From contig NC_073627.1 in assembly GCF_029407905.1 (NCBI RefSeq), positions 46,865,001 through 46,929,000 of the forward strand: 64,000 bases of DNA, in the 5' to 3' direction. Positions 45,721 through 57,222 of this stretch are shown here, piece by piece; position 1 is the stretch's first letter, and each line of letters starts with the position of its first letter. A model generated the notes under the pieces. The model saw only the letters and a program-made list of their open reading frames with translations, had not been told where the DNA came from and did not search any database. This DNA is from Bubalus kerabau. Taxonomy: Eukaryota; Chordata; Mammalia; Artiodactyla; Bovidae. The position numbers and the translations under genes were made by a program.

Positions 45721-47499
45721 CTAATTGGTTCTTTTTAACAACAACCTGTTCTTGTTTTGAACTTCATATTCCTACTTTAGGACCAAAACTCTCTCCTTTA
45801 TCTCTCTGAGAATATGAATAGGCTTTTTCCAAGGTCATCTACTCCTTGCTCTAGTTCCTTGGATGTGAGGTTTTTCCTTTGTGGAGCTTATTGGTTCTTT
45901 CTCATTGGTCTGGTCTTTCTCAGATGTTTGATTGTTATCTCATCTTCTACCCTAGAATCCTTCTTCCTACATGTACAACTTGGCCTTTGTTGGCCTCTTG
46001 TAAGGTGGCTACTTTTGCTTCCTGAATCTTGGCCAATATACCTATGATGTCTCCCTTGCAGTTGCCCAGGTGGTTATTTGTCCTGGCCATTACGGCAACC
46101 TCTCAGTGCTGCAGCTGGGATAAACTCCAGACTGTAGCTGAGATGTCTCCTGAACGCCAGCTGAAGCCTCACCAGGCAGTCTTTCCTTAAAACTGTGACC
46201 TCAGCATACTTCTGGGTCTACATGTCTGCCTCCTATCATATTTAGGAGTGATTCACATCTTTAAGGCTCACTGAGCATCCCTCTTTTGATTTCATAGTGT
46301 AGCTGTGCCTTTACTTGGCTTTATTTATTTATTTATTTTTATTTATTTTTTTACTTGGCTTTAAACACACATATTTTATATCACTGGGGGATGTTCTGGA
46401 GTGGGAATGGGAGATTTAAGATTGTACTCCTAAGACTATCATATCTGAAATTCATAGGTTCTTTTTAACCTTTTCTATTTTTACATGAGTATTAGAAAAC
46501 ATAATCCAATCCTTGTAGCATGTCTTCTGTGCCAAAAAAAACACACCAAGCATCTTGAGTTGAAAGTAAAATAAGTACAGAAACAGACTAAAAGTGAGTA
46601 AGGATATGCACTTGCAAAATTCCTTGTCCCCGCCAAATCAAGCTTGCTTATTCTCTTACTTCAACTACTCTCCATGGCTTCCTCTTTGTCTCATGATATT
46701 TTTTAGTTAGATAGATATACATTTTAGATAAATAATTCTTTCAGTTCAGCCCCATCCTATAGCTGCCCATTCCCACCCTGTCTTTCTAATACTCGACTTC
46801 TGCTGATCTTACATAGGTGACAACACAAAAGTAAACACTACCATCGAGTACTTGCTAGAATGCTGAGTAATGACAAGGGATGAGTAATCTTCCTATTAAC
46901 ATCATCTGACACTGAAATCAAGACAAAATGAACACATTCCTACTCTACAGCCTCAAAAAAAAAAAAAGAAAAACCAAATTTAAAGAACAGCATGATCTCA
47001 ATAAAGAAAATGATCAGTTTTGAGCATGACTTTCTGATCAGCAGAAAATTGTCTCATTTTTCTAGGCTATTCTGCTATAATGTTTTATTCATTCCAAGAG
47101 TCTCCAATTAGCCTGAATCCCTTTCACTTCTGCACACAAGTAGCTGAACACTGGTGGAGAAGAAAAGCTGATGCTGAGGGGGGTGGGGGTGGGGTCTCAC
47201 TATACACTTACAATCTCAAACCTCAAATGGGTGCTCAGGTCTTCCTGGTAGCAAAACCACTGGGAAAGAGTGGGAAAGCTCTCCCGCTCTCTAAAATGAG
47301 TATTTGTGTTTTCTTGTCAACCCCCCTCACCACCTCTCTTGATCCTCACTCTCAGGCTCACGACCTTGCCTCATACTTCAAGAAGAAATAGAAGCAATCA
47401 GACAGGAGCATCTTCATTGGTGCTATCAGTCGGCCTTCGAGGCTTCCTGCCTTGGTTTTCATATTCTCTGCCTTTCGTCCTGTTGCTAGGGGAGAAGGA
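45721..47499. other. Mostly unannotated intron sequence
   Basis: Holds only a (TTTA)n repeat at 46320-46356 and an A-run near 46957. No coding signal. Confidence 0.45.
46320..46356. repeat. (TTTA)n simple repeat
   Basis: TTTA units with one TTTTTA and a T-run end. Confidence 0.9.
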
Positions 47500-49230
47500 G
47501 GCCTGCTCCCATCTAAAGCTGACCAACCTTCCACTTGTGCTGGGATTTCACTCCTTGCCTTCTCAAGGAGGTTATTCTTTCAGTTACCGCCCTCCCTTCT
47601 GCATGGCTGGTTTCTCGCTCTGTTCTGAATCATCGCCACCTGCATTTTGAACATTTTCTAGAGTCTCCTTGCCTTCACATTCCACTCTGGCTGCTGCTTC
47701 CATTCTTCTCTGTTCTCATTCACAACACACATCCTTGAGTTGTCCATGGACATCCAACTCCTTGCTTCACCTTCCCATCCTGCTCAAATGGGGCTCTGAC
47801 CAGCTCTTTCTCCTCTGACTTCTGTGCTGCCTGGTCTAATGGTTAAGCTTCTGCTTTTCTCTTACTGGATGGCATAGTAATATTAAATATAATTGTACTT
47901 CTCTTCTTGAAATGCCATCTTCCCTTGGCTTCTGTGACCTAACCCTCTTCTGATATTTCTTCTCTCTCATTGGTCACTTCTTCCCCTATCTTTGCTGGTT
48001 CTTTCATGTCAGACCACAAGCCTAAATGTTGGCATGGGCCTTCTCTTCTTTTCTATCAGGTCCCAAGACTTTATATATAATCTATGTATCAGTAGACCTT
48101 CCCTGGTGGCTCAGAGGTTACAGTGTCTGCCTGCAATGCAGGAGACTTGGGTTCGATTCCTGGGTTGGGAAGATCCCCTGGAGAAGGAAATGGCAACCCA
48201 CTCCAGTATTCTTACCTGGAGAATCCCATGGACGGAGGAGCCTGGTGGGCTACAGTCCACAGGGTCGCAAAGAGTTGGGCACGACTGAGCGACTTCACTT
48301 ACTTACTTACTTACTTACTTATGTATCAGTAACCCCAAACTTCCTATTTCCAGCCTGGAAGTCTTCACAGAACTCCAGATTTATATGTCTAGTAGATTAT
48401 TTAGTATTTCTACCTAGGCAGGTAGGTTCTAAAGAACCATTTCAAACCTAACATAGTCAAGAGACAAATCTTGATTCCATCTTTGCCCTAGTTCTGTGTC
48501 CCCCTCTTCAAACTTCTCTTCCCCAATCTTTCTTATCTCAGAAAATGGTACCATGCTTATCCAGATGCTCAAGCAAAAATCTACATTTTACCCTTCATCC
48601 CTCTCTACTCCTCTCTCACTGAGTCAATCCATTAGCAAGTCTTGTCTACTTTCCCCCAAAACCTATCCTAGTGGACCTATCAGTCCACTACTCTTGGATC
48701 TACAATAATTCCTTGTTCAAGGCACTCTCACTGAGCTGCCTCTCCTGGATTCCTGCAATAGCATCTCTAAATGTCTCCTTGCTTCCTATTCACACAGCAG
48801 CCACAGTGATCTCTTAAAACATCCATAAGATTGTGTGGCTTCCTGCATAAAATCCACCAATGGTTTTCTACCACCCTTGGCCAAAATCTAAACTGTTTAG
48901 TCTGGATGACAACATGCAACATGATCTGGCCCCCGTCCATCTCTCTGATCTCAACCCACACCACTGCCCTGTTGCTCAGCATCCTCCAACCATACTGGAT
49001 GATGTTTGGTACCTAAAACAAGACACTTATTTCTGCAAGGGAGACTTTTCTCCACTGTTTCCTCTGCTTCACCTGCTCTTTTTCTTTGACCTTTGTATGG
49101 CTGACTCCTTACATTCATTACTATCTACTTAGAGACTCCTCACCAACCAATATTTTATGTGTTTATTCATTCATATTTTTGTGAAATCTGTAGTCTACAA
49201 AATAGGAAATGTTGAATAAATATTTTAAAA
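47500..49230 (+). mobile_element. Long L2 LINE relic
   Basis: About 1.5 kb of sense L2 after removing one SINE: tctcatctcagaaaatggt-type, gtcaatccattagcaagtc, cacacagcagccacagtgat, aacatgatctggccccc, and the 3' end gttgaataaatattttaaa. Frames are broken throughout. Confidence 0.8.
48095..48319 (+). mobile_element. Bov-tA SINE with (ACTT)n tail
   Basis: Sense Bov-tA flanked by tatgtatcagta at 48083-48094 and 48320-48331, a perfect 12-bp duplication. The tail is a (TTAC)n microsatellite at 48295-48319. Confidence 0.95.
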
Positions 49231-49289
49231 TAAATGAAAAGATGGGATTTAAAACAGTATTTTTAAGTCTCAGGTGTCAGCTAGTATTA

Positions 49290-49560
49290 TTGTTACCAAT
49301 AATAAATAATAATAGCAATGACACCTTATATCGTGTGATTACTATATGCCGGGTTCCCATTCTAGGTGTTTATTTTATACATGTTATCTCATTTCAGCCC
49401 CAGCAGCCTTATCAAGTAATTACTATTATTATTCCCATTTAAAAAATTAATTTTCTCCATTCTACACATAGGAAACAGAGGCAACTGGAAAGTTACATGA
49501 TTTTCCCAAGGTCAAAAATCCCGGTCAAAGCCAGGATTCAATCAGGTTGACTAATTTTAG
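49290..49560 (-). mobile_element. MIR SINE
   Basis: Antisense MIR: gattactatatgccgggttc, atgttatctcatttcagccc and ccaaggtcaaaaatcccgg. Confidence 0.8.
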
Positions 49561-49604
49561 GGCTTCCATGATGATCTACTTAGTATCTTTTTATTATGAT
49601 CGTT

Positions 49605-49860
49605 ACTAATATCAGTAATGATAAGCAGCATTAACTGAACTTCTACTATGTGCCAGGCACCTAGGCTTTCCACTTTGGTTAATTTAATTCTCACAACAAA
49701 AGCCTTATAAGGTAGCGTTGCTATACTCATTGTGCAAATGCAGAAACAAAGAAGTTAAATTTCTAGCTCCAAGTCATGCAACAGACGTGTGGTATAGCCA
49801 GGATTCCAACCCACCTGTGACTCTAAATCCTTGTTTTTTCTCTTATACTACATGCTTATA
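49605..49860 (-). mobile_element. Second MIR SINE
   Basis: Antisense MIR: ctactatgtgccaggcacct, attctcacaacaaaagcctt and agccaggattccaaccca. It follows the first MIR in the same orientation, 45 bp away. Confidence 0.85.
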
Positions 49861-50086
49861 TTTTCCCAAGGAGGAATCCATTTATTCCCCATGGTCCATA
49901 AACCACAAACTCAAGGGGTCTCCTGCCAATTCTAGGAACGTCTTTCATATTTGTAGTTTCCTCAACTCTTCTGTTCACTCAACAAATATTTAGACCGCCT
50001 GATACGAGCAGATGCGTTGCTTAACACAGGGAGGGCTCCATAAGTCTCAGTGTGCTCTCGGGTTTCTCTGTTTCATCTGTTCTCAC

Positions 50087-50253
50087 CTGTGAAGAAACTT
50101 CTCGTAGGTCTGGCGGAAGGCAAAGCCTGCCCGACGCACCCTCACGTTTTCTAGGAGTCCAAGATACTCTACTTGATGCCGGCAGCGTTCATCATCAAAG
50201 ATCTGTGGGGATTTCATGTCGTTGGGTTTGATGCAACGTACATAATATGGTTC
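50087..50253 (-). CDS. MYO1D: MYO1D internal exon, late motor domain (EPYYVRCIKPN exon)
   Basis: Reading the minus strand from 50253 down gives 55 codons plus two bases with no stop. It opens with EPYYVRCIKPN, the VRCIKPN signature near the end of the myosin motor, and continues through RCRHQVEYLGLLENVRVRR and AGFAFRQTYEKFLH, typical of class I myosins and matching my memory of myosin Id. The acceptor is TTTCTTTAG before the first GAA. The donor is CACAG followed by GTGAGA, close to consensus. The last two bases (AG) combine with the first G of the next exon to give Arg. The exon has no ATG near its start, so it is easily missed by simple ORF scanning. Myosin Id is an actin-based motor that links actin to membranes and is involved in endosomal traffic and left-right asymmetry (family knowledge). 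MYO1D rather than MYO1G, its closest paralogue, rests mainly on the downstream exons. Confidence 0.95.
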
Positions 50254-50316
50254 CTAAAGAAATAAACCGGCAAATGGTAAGCTTCAGTGGAGAAAAATCT
50301 CAGACTAAAGACACTA

Positions 50317-51028
50317 ACATGAAAAGGAATGCATTTGAGTCAGTTCTAATGAGGTGGATGAACCTAGAGCCTACAATACAGAGTAAAGTAAGTCAGAGAA
50401 AAACAAATATCATATATTAATGCATATATATTTCCCTGGTGGCTCAGAGGTTAAAGCATCTGCCTCCAGTGCGGGATACCTGGGTTTGATCCCTGGGTCG
50501 GGAAGATCCCTTGGAGAAGGAAATGGCAACCCACTCCAGTATTCTTGCCTGGAGAATCCCATGGACGGAGGAGCCTGGTGGGCTACAATCCACAGGGTCG
50601 CAAAGAGTCGGACAGGACTGAGCGACTTCACTTTCACTTTCTTTCAATGCATATATATGGAATCTAGAAGGATGGTACTGATGAACCTCTTTGCAGGGCA
50701 GCAGTGGAGATGCAGACAGACAGAACAGACTTATGGACACAGTAGGGGAAGGAGAGGGTGGGATGAATTGAGAGAGGAGCATGGAAACACACACATCACC
50801 ATATGTTAAAGAGACAGCCAGTGGGAATGTGCTGTATGATGCAGGGAGCTCAAACCTTGGTGCTCTGTGACAACCTAGAGGGGTGGGGTGGGGAGGGAGG
50901 TGGGAGGGAGGTTCAGGAGGGAGGGGACATAGGTATACCTATGGCTGACTCATGCTGATGTATGGCAGAAACCAACACAATACGGTAAAGCAATTATCCT
51001 CCAATTAAAAATAAATAAAATTTTTTAA
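50317..51028 (+). mobile_element. Ruminant L1 3' end, with a SINE inside
   Basis: Sense L1 from gcatttgagtcagttctaat to caattaaaaataaataaaat. Flanked by aaagacacta at 50307-50316 and 51029-51038. It inserted 54 bp upstream of the VRCIKPN exon acceptor. Confidence 0.93.
50431..50645 (+). mobile_element. Bov-tA SINE in L1
   Basis: Sense Bov-tA flanked by the L1 word aatgcatatata at 50419-50430 and 50646-50657, a perfect 12-bp duplication. Confidence 0.95.
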
Positions 51029-51609
51029 AAAGACACTATGACTAACATGTAATTAGTGTTAACTGTGTCAAATTAAGCTTTGTGACTCTAATTTCTCAGG
51101 CACAGACTTGTGAAAAATTCTTCCTTTCTCTTCAATTTAAGCTTGGAAGTTCTCAGGCATTCAGCTACATTTTTGTATTATTATGTTTTAGGATTCATCA
51201 GGAAGAGTAGAAGTGGAATAAAACTAGCGTGTAAATAATTGAGACAAGTAAACATCAAGTTTTTGTGTATTTACAGAAACATGATTAAAAGTAACAGAAG
51301 TAATTTAATAGAAAGAGTCAGAAGCTATGATAAAGACGCATTGCAATGAAGAATATAAAATATTAGGCTCAGCTCTGGCACATAGATGTGCTCGATTCAG
51401 CTTTGAATCATTACAGTCCTTCAAACTGGAATAGTTTCTTTGGAATATCAGTGTTTTTAGATGCTTAAATGGAGCAAAAGAAATCTAGACAAAGATTATA
51501 TACAAAAATGGGCCTCCAATTACTTCCATAAATAGTTTTGCAAATATAATGTTTGGAACAAGATAAAAGTTAATCAGATATACAAGAAGCCAAGATAACA
51601 TGAATTAGA

Positions 51610-54200
51610 AATAGCAAAACAATATACAAAATAAAAAGATCTGCAGGGGTCCAGATGTTGGGATTAGCAGATAGAAATATCAAAACAACTATATTTAGCA
51701 TGTTCAAGATGACAAAAGGCAATATTAAGAATGTTTTAAAGAACCAGAACTATAAAAAAGAACCAAACCAAAGAGAAGACCAAGGACTTAAAGATGCAAT
51801 AGTAGAAATTAAGAACTCAGTGGACCAGTAGAAGAGTACATTGGAAATAGTTCAAGAAAAAAATAGTAAACTAGAAGGAAAGTGAGAAGAATTTTCCCAG
51901 AATGGATCATGGAGAGACAAAAAGACAGAAAATAAAGAAGAGAGGTTAAGAGGCATAGAAGACATCCAGTGAGATGCTTTAATTAACTGGAGTCCTACGG
52001 AGAGGAGACAGAAGGGACAGAAGCAATATTTAAAGAGCTAATAGTCAAAGACTTGGCAAAACAGATGAATATCAATCAAGCTGGAACAAACTGAAAAAGT
52101 GCTACAAACTGCAAGCAAGATTAAAAAAAAGTCTACACCTAGGTACATCAGTAAGACTTCTGAAAACCAAAGAAGAGCAGCCAGAAGAAAAAAGACTTAT
52201 TACCTAAAGGAGCAACAAAGAGTCTAATAGCTGACTTCTCAAAAGAAACTATGGAATACGGAAGACAAATGAATATTATGCTTGAAATGCTGAAAGGCTG
52301 CCAATGCAGAATTTTACACCCTAGCAAAACTATTCTTCAAGAAGGAAAACACGTAAACTATTTCCAGGTAAACAAAAACAGAGAATTTGTCAACATCAGG
52401 CCTCATATACAACAGGAGAAAATTCAAACAGAGGAAAAATGGCCCAAGATGAAGGTCAAAAAAGAAGGGATAAATGAGGAAATCTAAACAGATATTAACA
52501 GTACTTAGCATTAATAATGGTGATGGTGATGTCATCATCTTAGACTTAGAATTATATACGAACATATTGTATATATTTACATGTATACATAAATGAAATA
52601 AATATTTGTAAGTACATGACTAAAACAGCACATAAGTTGGGAGGAAAACAAATGGAATTAAGATGTTTTATGGACCTTGCATTGTCCAGGAAGGAGGTAA
52701 AAACACCAAATAATATTAGATTTTTATAATCAATAATGACACCGTAATAATTTGAGTAACCACTGAAACAGTGTGTAAATCTTCCAAAATAATAAAGTCC
52801 ATAAATGTAGTAATAAAATATCATTGTCATACTAGTGGTTGAGGGGTGGTACAAGGAAAGGATGCCTCTTTAGGTCTAACTAAACATTTTGACTCAAAAG
52901 ATTTACAGCCCACACTTGGCAGGAGTCTACTCAGAAGGACAAGAACATGGCTTGCCAGCAGGCAGTGTCAAGGTCATATGGCAGCCCACACAGCAGTCAG
53001 GTGATAGCTTAGGCACAACGAGATGAGGTCCGTATCAGACAGATGTAGGAAGTGCCCTTGGTTTAAAAGCCTCACGCCCCATAGGATTCAATATCTCTTA
53101 TAGCAAATCTAAAGATACAGCTTCCAGGGTCCTTGAAAGGGACATGCCTAATACATGAGTCACCACACTCAGGAAGCCAAGAGTATGACATTCCCACCAG
53201 ACATTTCTCATTTTCCCAGTGCAGGGGCAATTTATCAATAGGGGTAATTTTTACCTTAAGTGATGTTGCCTAGTAATATGGTTGATGTACATTATGCGTT
53301 TAACAGGGGAACAGAGCTAGAAATTTAACTGAGGTTATCAGGCAGAAGGAATAGAATTTTGCTTACCTTTCACCCACAGTAATCAATCAAAAAGGTTAGA
53401 AAGGGAAGAAAAAGAAATAGAGACGAGACAAAGAGAAAGCACTAAGGAGATGGTCAATTTGTAAACAACATACAGTAGCTATGTTGAGAGTAAATGCAAT
53501 AAATGATTTATTCAAAGATGGTCAGAATGGATTAAAAAGCCAAAACTACCTCTGTATGCTATTTATGAATCATACCTGAAGCATAAAGTCATGGAAAGAC
53601 TGAAAGTTTTAAGGATAGACCATGCAAACCCTAGTCTAAACAAGAGCTAGTTTTAACTATTTTATTCCTGCAAAAGTGACTTTAAGGCAAAAATCAATAC
53701 AGAAATAAAGATTTCATAGTGATAAATGACTCACATGCTAGGAAGATATAATAGTTCTAAGTTGAATAAGCTTAATAAATTCACAAAATATTTAAAGCAA
53801 AAATGGAAGGCATATTAAGAAGCAGGCAAATTCAGAATTACAGTAGGTTTTATCACATTTCAGCACTGACAAAACAAAGTAATTGTAAGAAGGCGGAAAC
53901 ACTGGACAATAATATGATGAGCAAACTTGACCTAAAGACTGTGTACAGACTATTAAGTGCAAATAATTCTAATACATAAAGAAAACTTACATCTCTAAGC
54001 GCTGAAATCACACAGAGTATATCCTCTGATCAAACGAGATTAAGTTAGAAATCAAGAGAAAGAAGATAATTAGAGAATCTTAAGATGATTGCAAATTAAG
54101 AAATAAACTTCTAAATTATCCTTGGGTCAAAAAGAAAATTACAGTGTGAATTAGAAAATATTTTGAACTCAATAATTTATGCAATCATGTGGGCAAGGCA
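51610..54200 (+). mobile_element. HAL1/old L1 with ORF1-like region
   Basis: Sense blocks resemble L1 or HAL1 ORF1: cttctgaaaaccaaagaaga, aaaagacttattacctaaag, gaaactatggaatacggaag and ttctagccctagc-type filler, with later aaataaacttctaaattatc. One open run at 52251-52487 (78 codons) is the ORF1 C-terminal region. 52860-53385 is foreign to it. Confidence 0.6.
52860..53385. other. Unclassified insert within the HAL1/L1
   Basis: About 525 bp unlike the flanking L1 in base composition and content; possibly an LTR relic. I cannot see clear terminal repeats. Confidence 0.3.
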
Positions 54201-54616
54201 ATCTTAGTATAAGGTATCATTTGAGTCATGTAAATAACTTTACTAAACAGAAACCAGTTGAATGGAATTTTACCAGTGTTGACTGATTATGCCCAGAAAG
54301 GGGTAACACTCACGCCCAACTAAGGGGTGGGGAATGCCATTTCATCCTGGTTAGTAATATAAAAACCTTCAGACAAGGAATCCAGTGCAAATGCTTTCTC
54401 TATATTTCATCAGCATTCTGTTTCAATTTATAAATGCCGCCTCCTCTCTCCTTATAAATATCCAGACTGACTCAACCTAAGAAATCCTAAATTTGACAAA
54501 TTCCAAGCGTCTTATTAAGGTTAAGTCACAAAACTTAATAGTGATCTTATCATCTGGCACTTTTAAACCTTTTTCTCCCTATATTTTATGAGAAAAACAT
54601 CCTTTGACAAAGGACG
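54201..54616. other. Unannotated intron sequence
   Basis: About 415 bp; nothing recognised. Confidence 0.4.
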
Positions 54617-54835
54617 TGCTTGCTAAATCACTTCAGTCATGTCCGACTCTTTGAGACTCTATGGACTGTAGCCTGCCAGGCTCCTCTGTCCATGGGATTC
54701 TCCAGGCAAGAATACTGGAGCAGGTTGCCATTTCCTCCTCCAGGGGATCTTCCCGACCCAGGGATCGAACCTGCATCTCTTGCATCTCCTGTATTGGCAG
54801 GAGGGTTCTTTACCACTAGTGCCACCTGGGAAGCC
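54617..54835 (-). mobile_element. Bov-tA SINE
   Basis: Reverse Bov-tA, tgctaaatcacttcagtcat at the left and gccacctgggaagccct at the right. Confidence 0.92.
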
Positions 54836-54999
54836 CTTGCCCAAGTATACCAATCAGTATATATATTAGCCAGAAGATCCTGGATTTAGATATTCATTTA
54901 CTTAGCCTGTGTTGAACAGTATCAAATAGAGCCAATGGCAAATTAAAGTTCTTTTAATAATTTACTGACCACCTGTTCAGAGTGCTTTATGAGGTATCA

Positions 55000-55189
55000 G
55001 TGAAAGTCACTCAGTCGTGTCTGACTCTTTGCGACCTCATGGACTGTACAGTCCATGGATTTCTCCAGGCCAGAATACTGGAGTGGGTAGCCATTTCTTT
55101 TTCTGGGTGATCTTCCCAAGCCAGGGATCAAACCCAGATCTTCCTCATTGCAGGTGGATTCTTTACCAGCTGAGCCACCAGGGAAGCCC
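55000..55189 (-). mobile_element. Bov-tA SINE with perfect duplication
   Basis: Reverse Bov-tA flanked by atgaggtatca at 54989-54999 and 55190-55200. Confidence 0.95.
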
Positions 55190-55274
55190 ATGAGGTATCA
55201 AGAGAGAGAGAAGATGAGTAGAAGTCATTCCTTAGATTCTAAAGACTTATAATCTAGGTGGCAATGAGACACGT

Positions 55275-55530
55275 GTTTAAAAATACTATGCGTTATAGTT
55301 AATAATACTATATTGTACATTTGAAAGTTGCTGAGAGAGTCTTAAAAGTTCTTATCACAAGAAAAAGTTTATGTATGGTATAGATGTTAATTAGACTTAT
55401 TGTGGTGATTATTTTGCAAAATATACAAATGTCAAGTCATTATGTTGTACACCTAAAATGGATAGTTATATGTCAATTATATGTCAATAAAATACATGAA
55501 TAATTAAAAAATTTTAAATTAAAAAAACCA
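55275..55530 (+). mobile_element. L1 3' end (L1MA/MB-like)
   Basis: Contains ataatactatattgtacatt, gtacacctaaaatggatagt and tatgtcaataaaatacatg. Confidence 0.75.
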
Positions 55531-56102
55531 CCGTGTGAACTCAAAAAAGCAGGAGTTAGGGACCTTCACTTCCAGTGATGAAGGACTAGGCAATTCCTAT
55601 CAACCTTCCTGAGAAAGTCACTAGGAAAAAAGTGCTATACAAAATTATGGGGGGATGGGAGAAATCTTCATTGCACGAAGAGCTAATAACATAGCCAAGA
55701 TGAGACAAAGACTAAAGTCCAGGGAGGATAAAGCTGGCCTTGAGGTCTGCTTTCATTTTCGAGGCAACTGTCTGCCGATCTATAGAGGCAGCCATGAGGC
55801 TCAGCACAGCTGCTGGCAGCCTTGAGGGGCTTGGGGGATGAAAGCTGGAGCCTGAGTCCTCGGACGCAGGACTCCACTCTGGTCTGGAATCCTGAAGAGT
55901 TAAACTCGGGAGGTATAAGCTGAATGGAAAACAGGTTGGCACTTCCAGGGAAGGCAGACAGCTCACTACTAAGCCCCTGTAGGTCCTGAAATTTGATTAA
56001 GGTGATTTCGGAATGTCAGAATTTGCCTGATACATCTTTTAAAACATAAACTTTCAACTTTTCTGTTAGGATTAGATGTCATTAATAAGTGGCAATGTAT
56101 CT
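55531..56102. other. Unannotated intron sequence
   Basis: About 570 bp; the part 55700-55980 is less AT-rich but has no supported exon. Confidence 0.4.
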
Positions 56103-57222
56103 GTTGTTGTTCAGTCGCTCAGTCGTGTCTGACTCTTTGCGACCCCATAGACTGCAGCACGCCAGGCTTCCCTGTTCTTCACCATCTCCCTGAGATTGCT
56201 CAAACTCCTGTCCATTGAGTCAGTGATGCCATCCAACCATCTCATCCTCTGTCATCCCCTTCTCCTTTTGCCTTCAATCTTTCCCAGCATCAGGGTCTTT
56301 TCTAACGAGTCAGTTCTTCACATCAGGTAGCCAAAGTACTGGAGCTTCAGCTTCAGCATCAGTCCTTCTCAGGATTGATTTCCCTTAGGATTGACTTGTT
56401 TGATCTCCTTGTTGTCCAAGAGACTCTCAAGAGTCTTCTCCAACACCACAGCTCATAAGCATCAATTCTTTGGCGTTCAGCCTTCTTTATAGTCCAACTC
56501 TCAAAGCCATACATGATTACTGGAAAAACCATAGCTTTGACTATATGGACCTTTGTTGGCAAAGTAATGTCTCTGCTTTTTAATAATGCTGTCTAGGTTT
56601 GTCACAGTTTTTCTTCCAAGGAGCAAGCATCTTTTAATTTTGTGGCTATAGTCACATCTGCAGTGATTCTGGAACCCAAGAAAATAAAGTCTGTCACTGT
56701 TTTCCCATCTATTTGCCATAAAATGATGGGACTGGATGCCATGATCTTAGTTTTTTGAATGTTGAGTTTTAAGCCAACTTTTTCACTGTCCTCATTCACC
56801 TCCATCAAGAGGCTCTTTAGTTCTTCTTCACTTCTGCCATAAGAGTGATGTCATCTGTGTATCTGAGGTTACTGATTTCTCCCAGCAATCTTGATTCCAG
56901 CTTCAGCCCAGCATTTCACATGATGTCCTCTGCATATAAGTTAAATAAGCAGGGTGACAATATATAGCCTTGATGTACTCTTTTCCCAATTTTGAACCAG
57001 TCTGCTGTTGCATGTATGGTTCTAACTGTTGCTTCTTTACCTGCATATAGGTTTCTCAGGAGGCAGGTAAGGTGGTCTGGTATTCCATCTCTTTCAGAAT
57101 TTTCCACAGTTTGTTGTGATCTAGCATAGTCAATGAAGAGGTAGATGTTTTTCTGAAATTCTCTTGCTTTTTCTATGATCCAACAGATGTTGGCAATTTG
57201 AACTCTGGTTCCTCTGCTTTTT
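56103..57222 (-). mobile_element. BovB LINE, antisense, 5'-truncated
   Basis: About 1.12 kb. The 3' UTR is at the left (gttgttcagtcgctcagtcg), the reverse-transcriptase core at the right. Motif C reads YTDD (plus coordinates 56850-56861) instead of YADD, and the frame is broken repeatedly. It interrupts an older antisense L1. Confidence 0.93.

Larger units (their letters stand above)
40426..50086 (-). other. MYO1D: MYO1D intron of 9,661 bp
   Basis: Lies between the exon with VRCIKPN and the converter exon, with GT at 50086-50085 and AG at 40427-40426. Two long L2 relics (42.1-43.4 and 47.5-49.2 kb) make up about a third of it. Confidence 0.9.

Noticed and set aside
48026..48451. 141-codon open frame, plus strand
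   Set aside because: Composed of L2 and a complete Bov-tA in one frame; no start context or homology to a protein.
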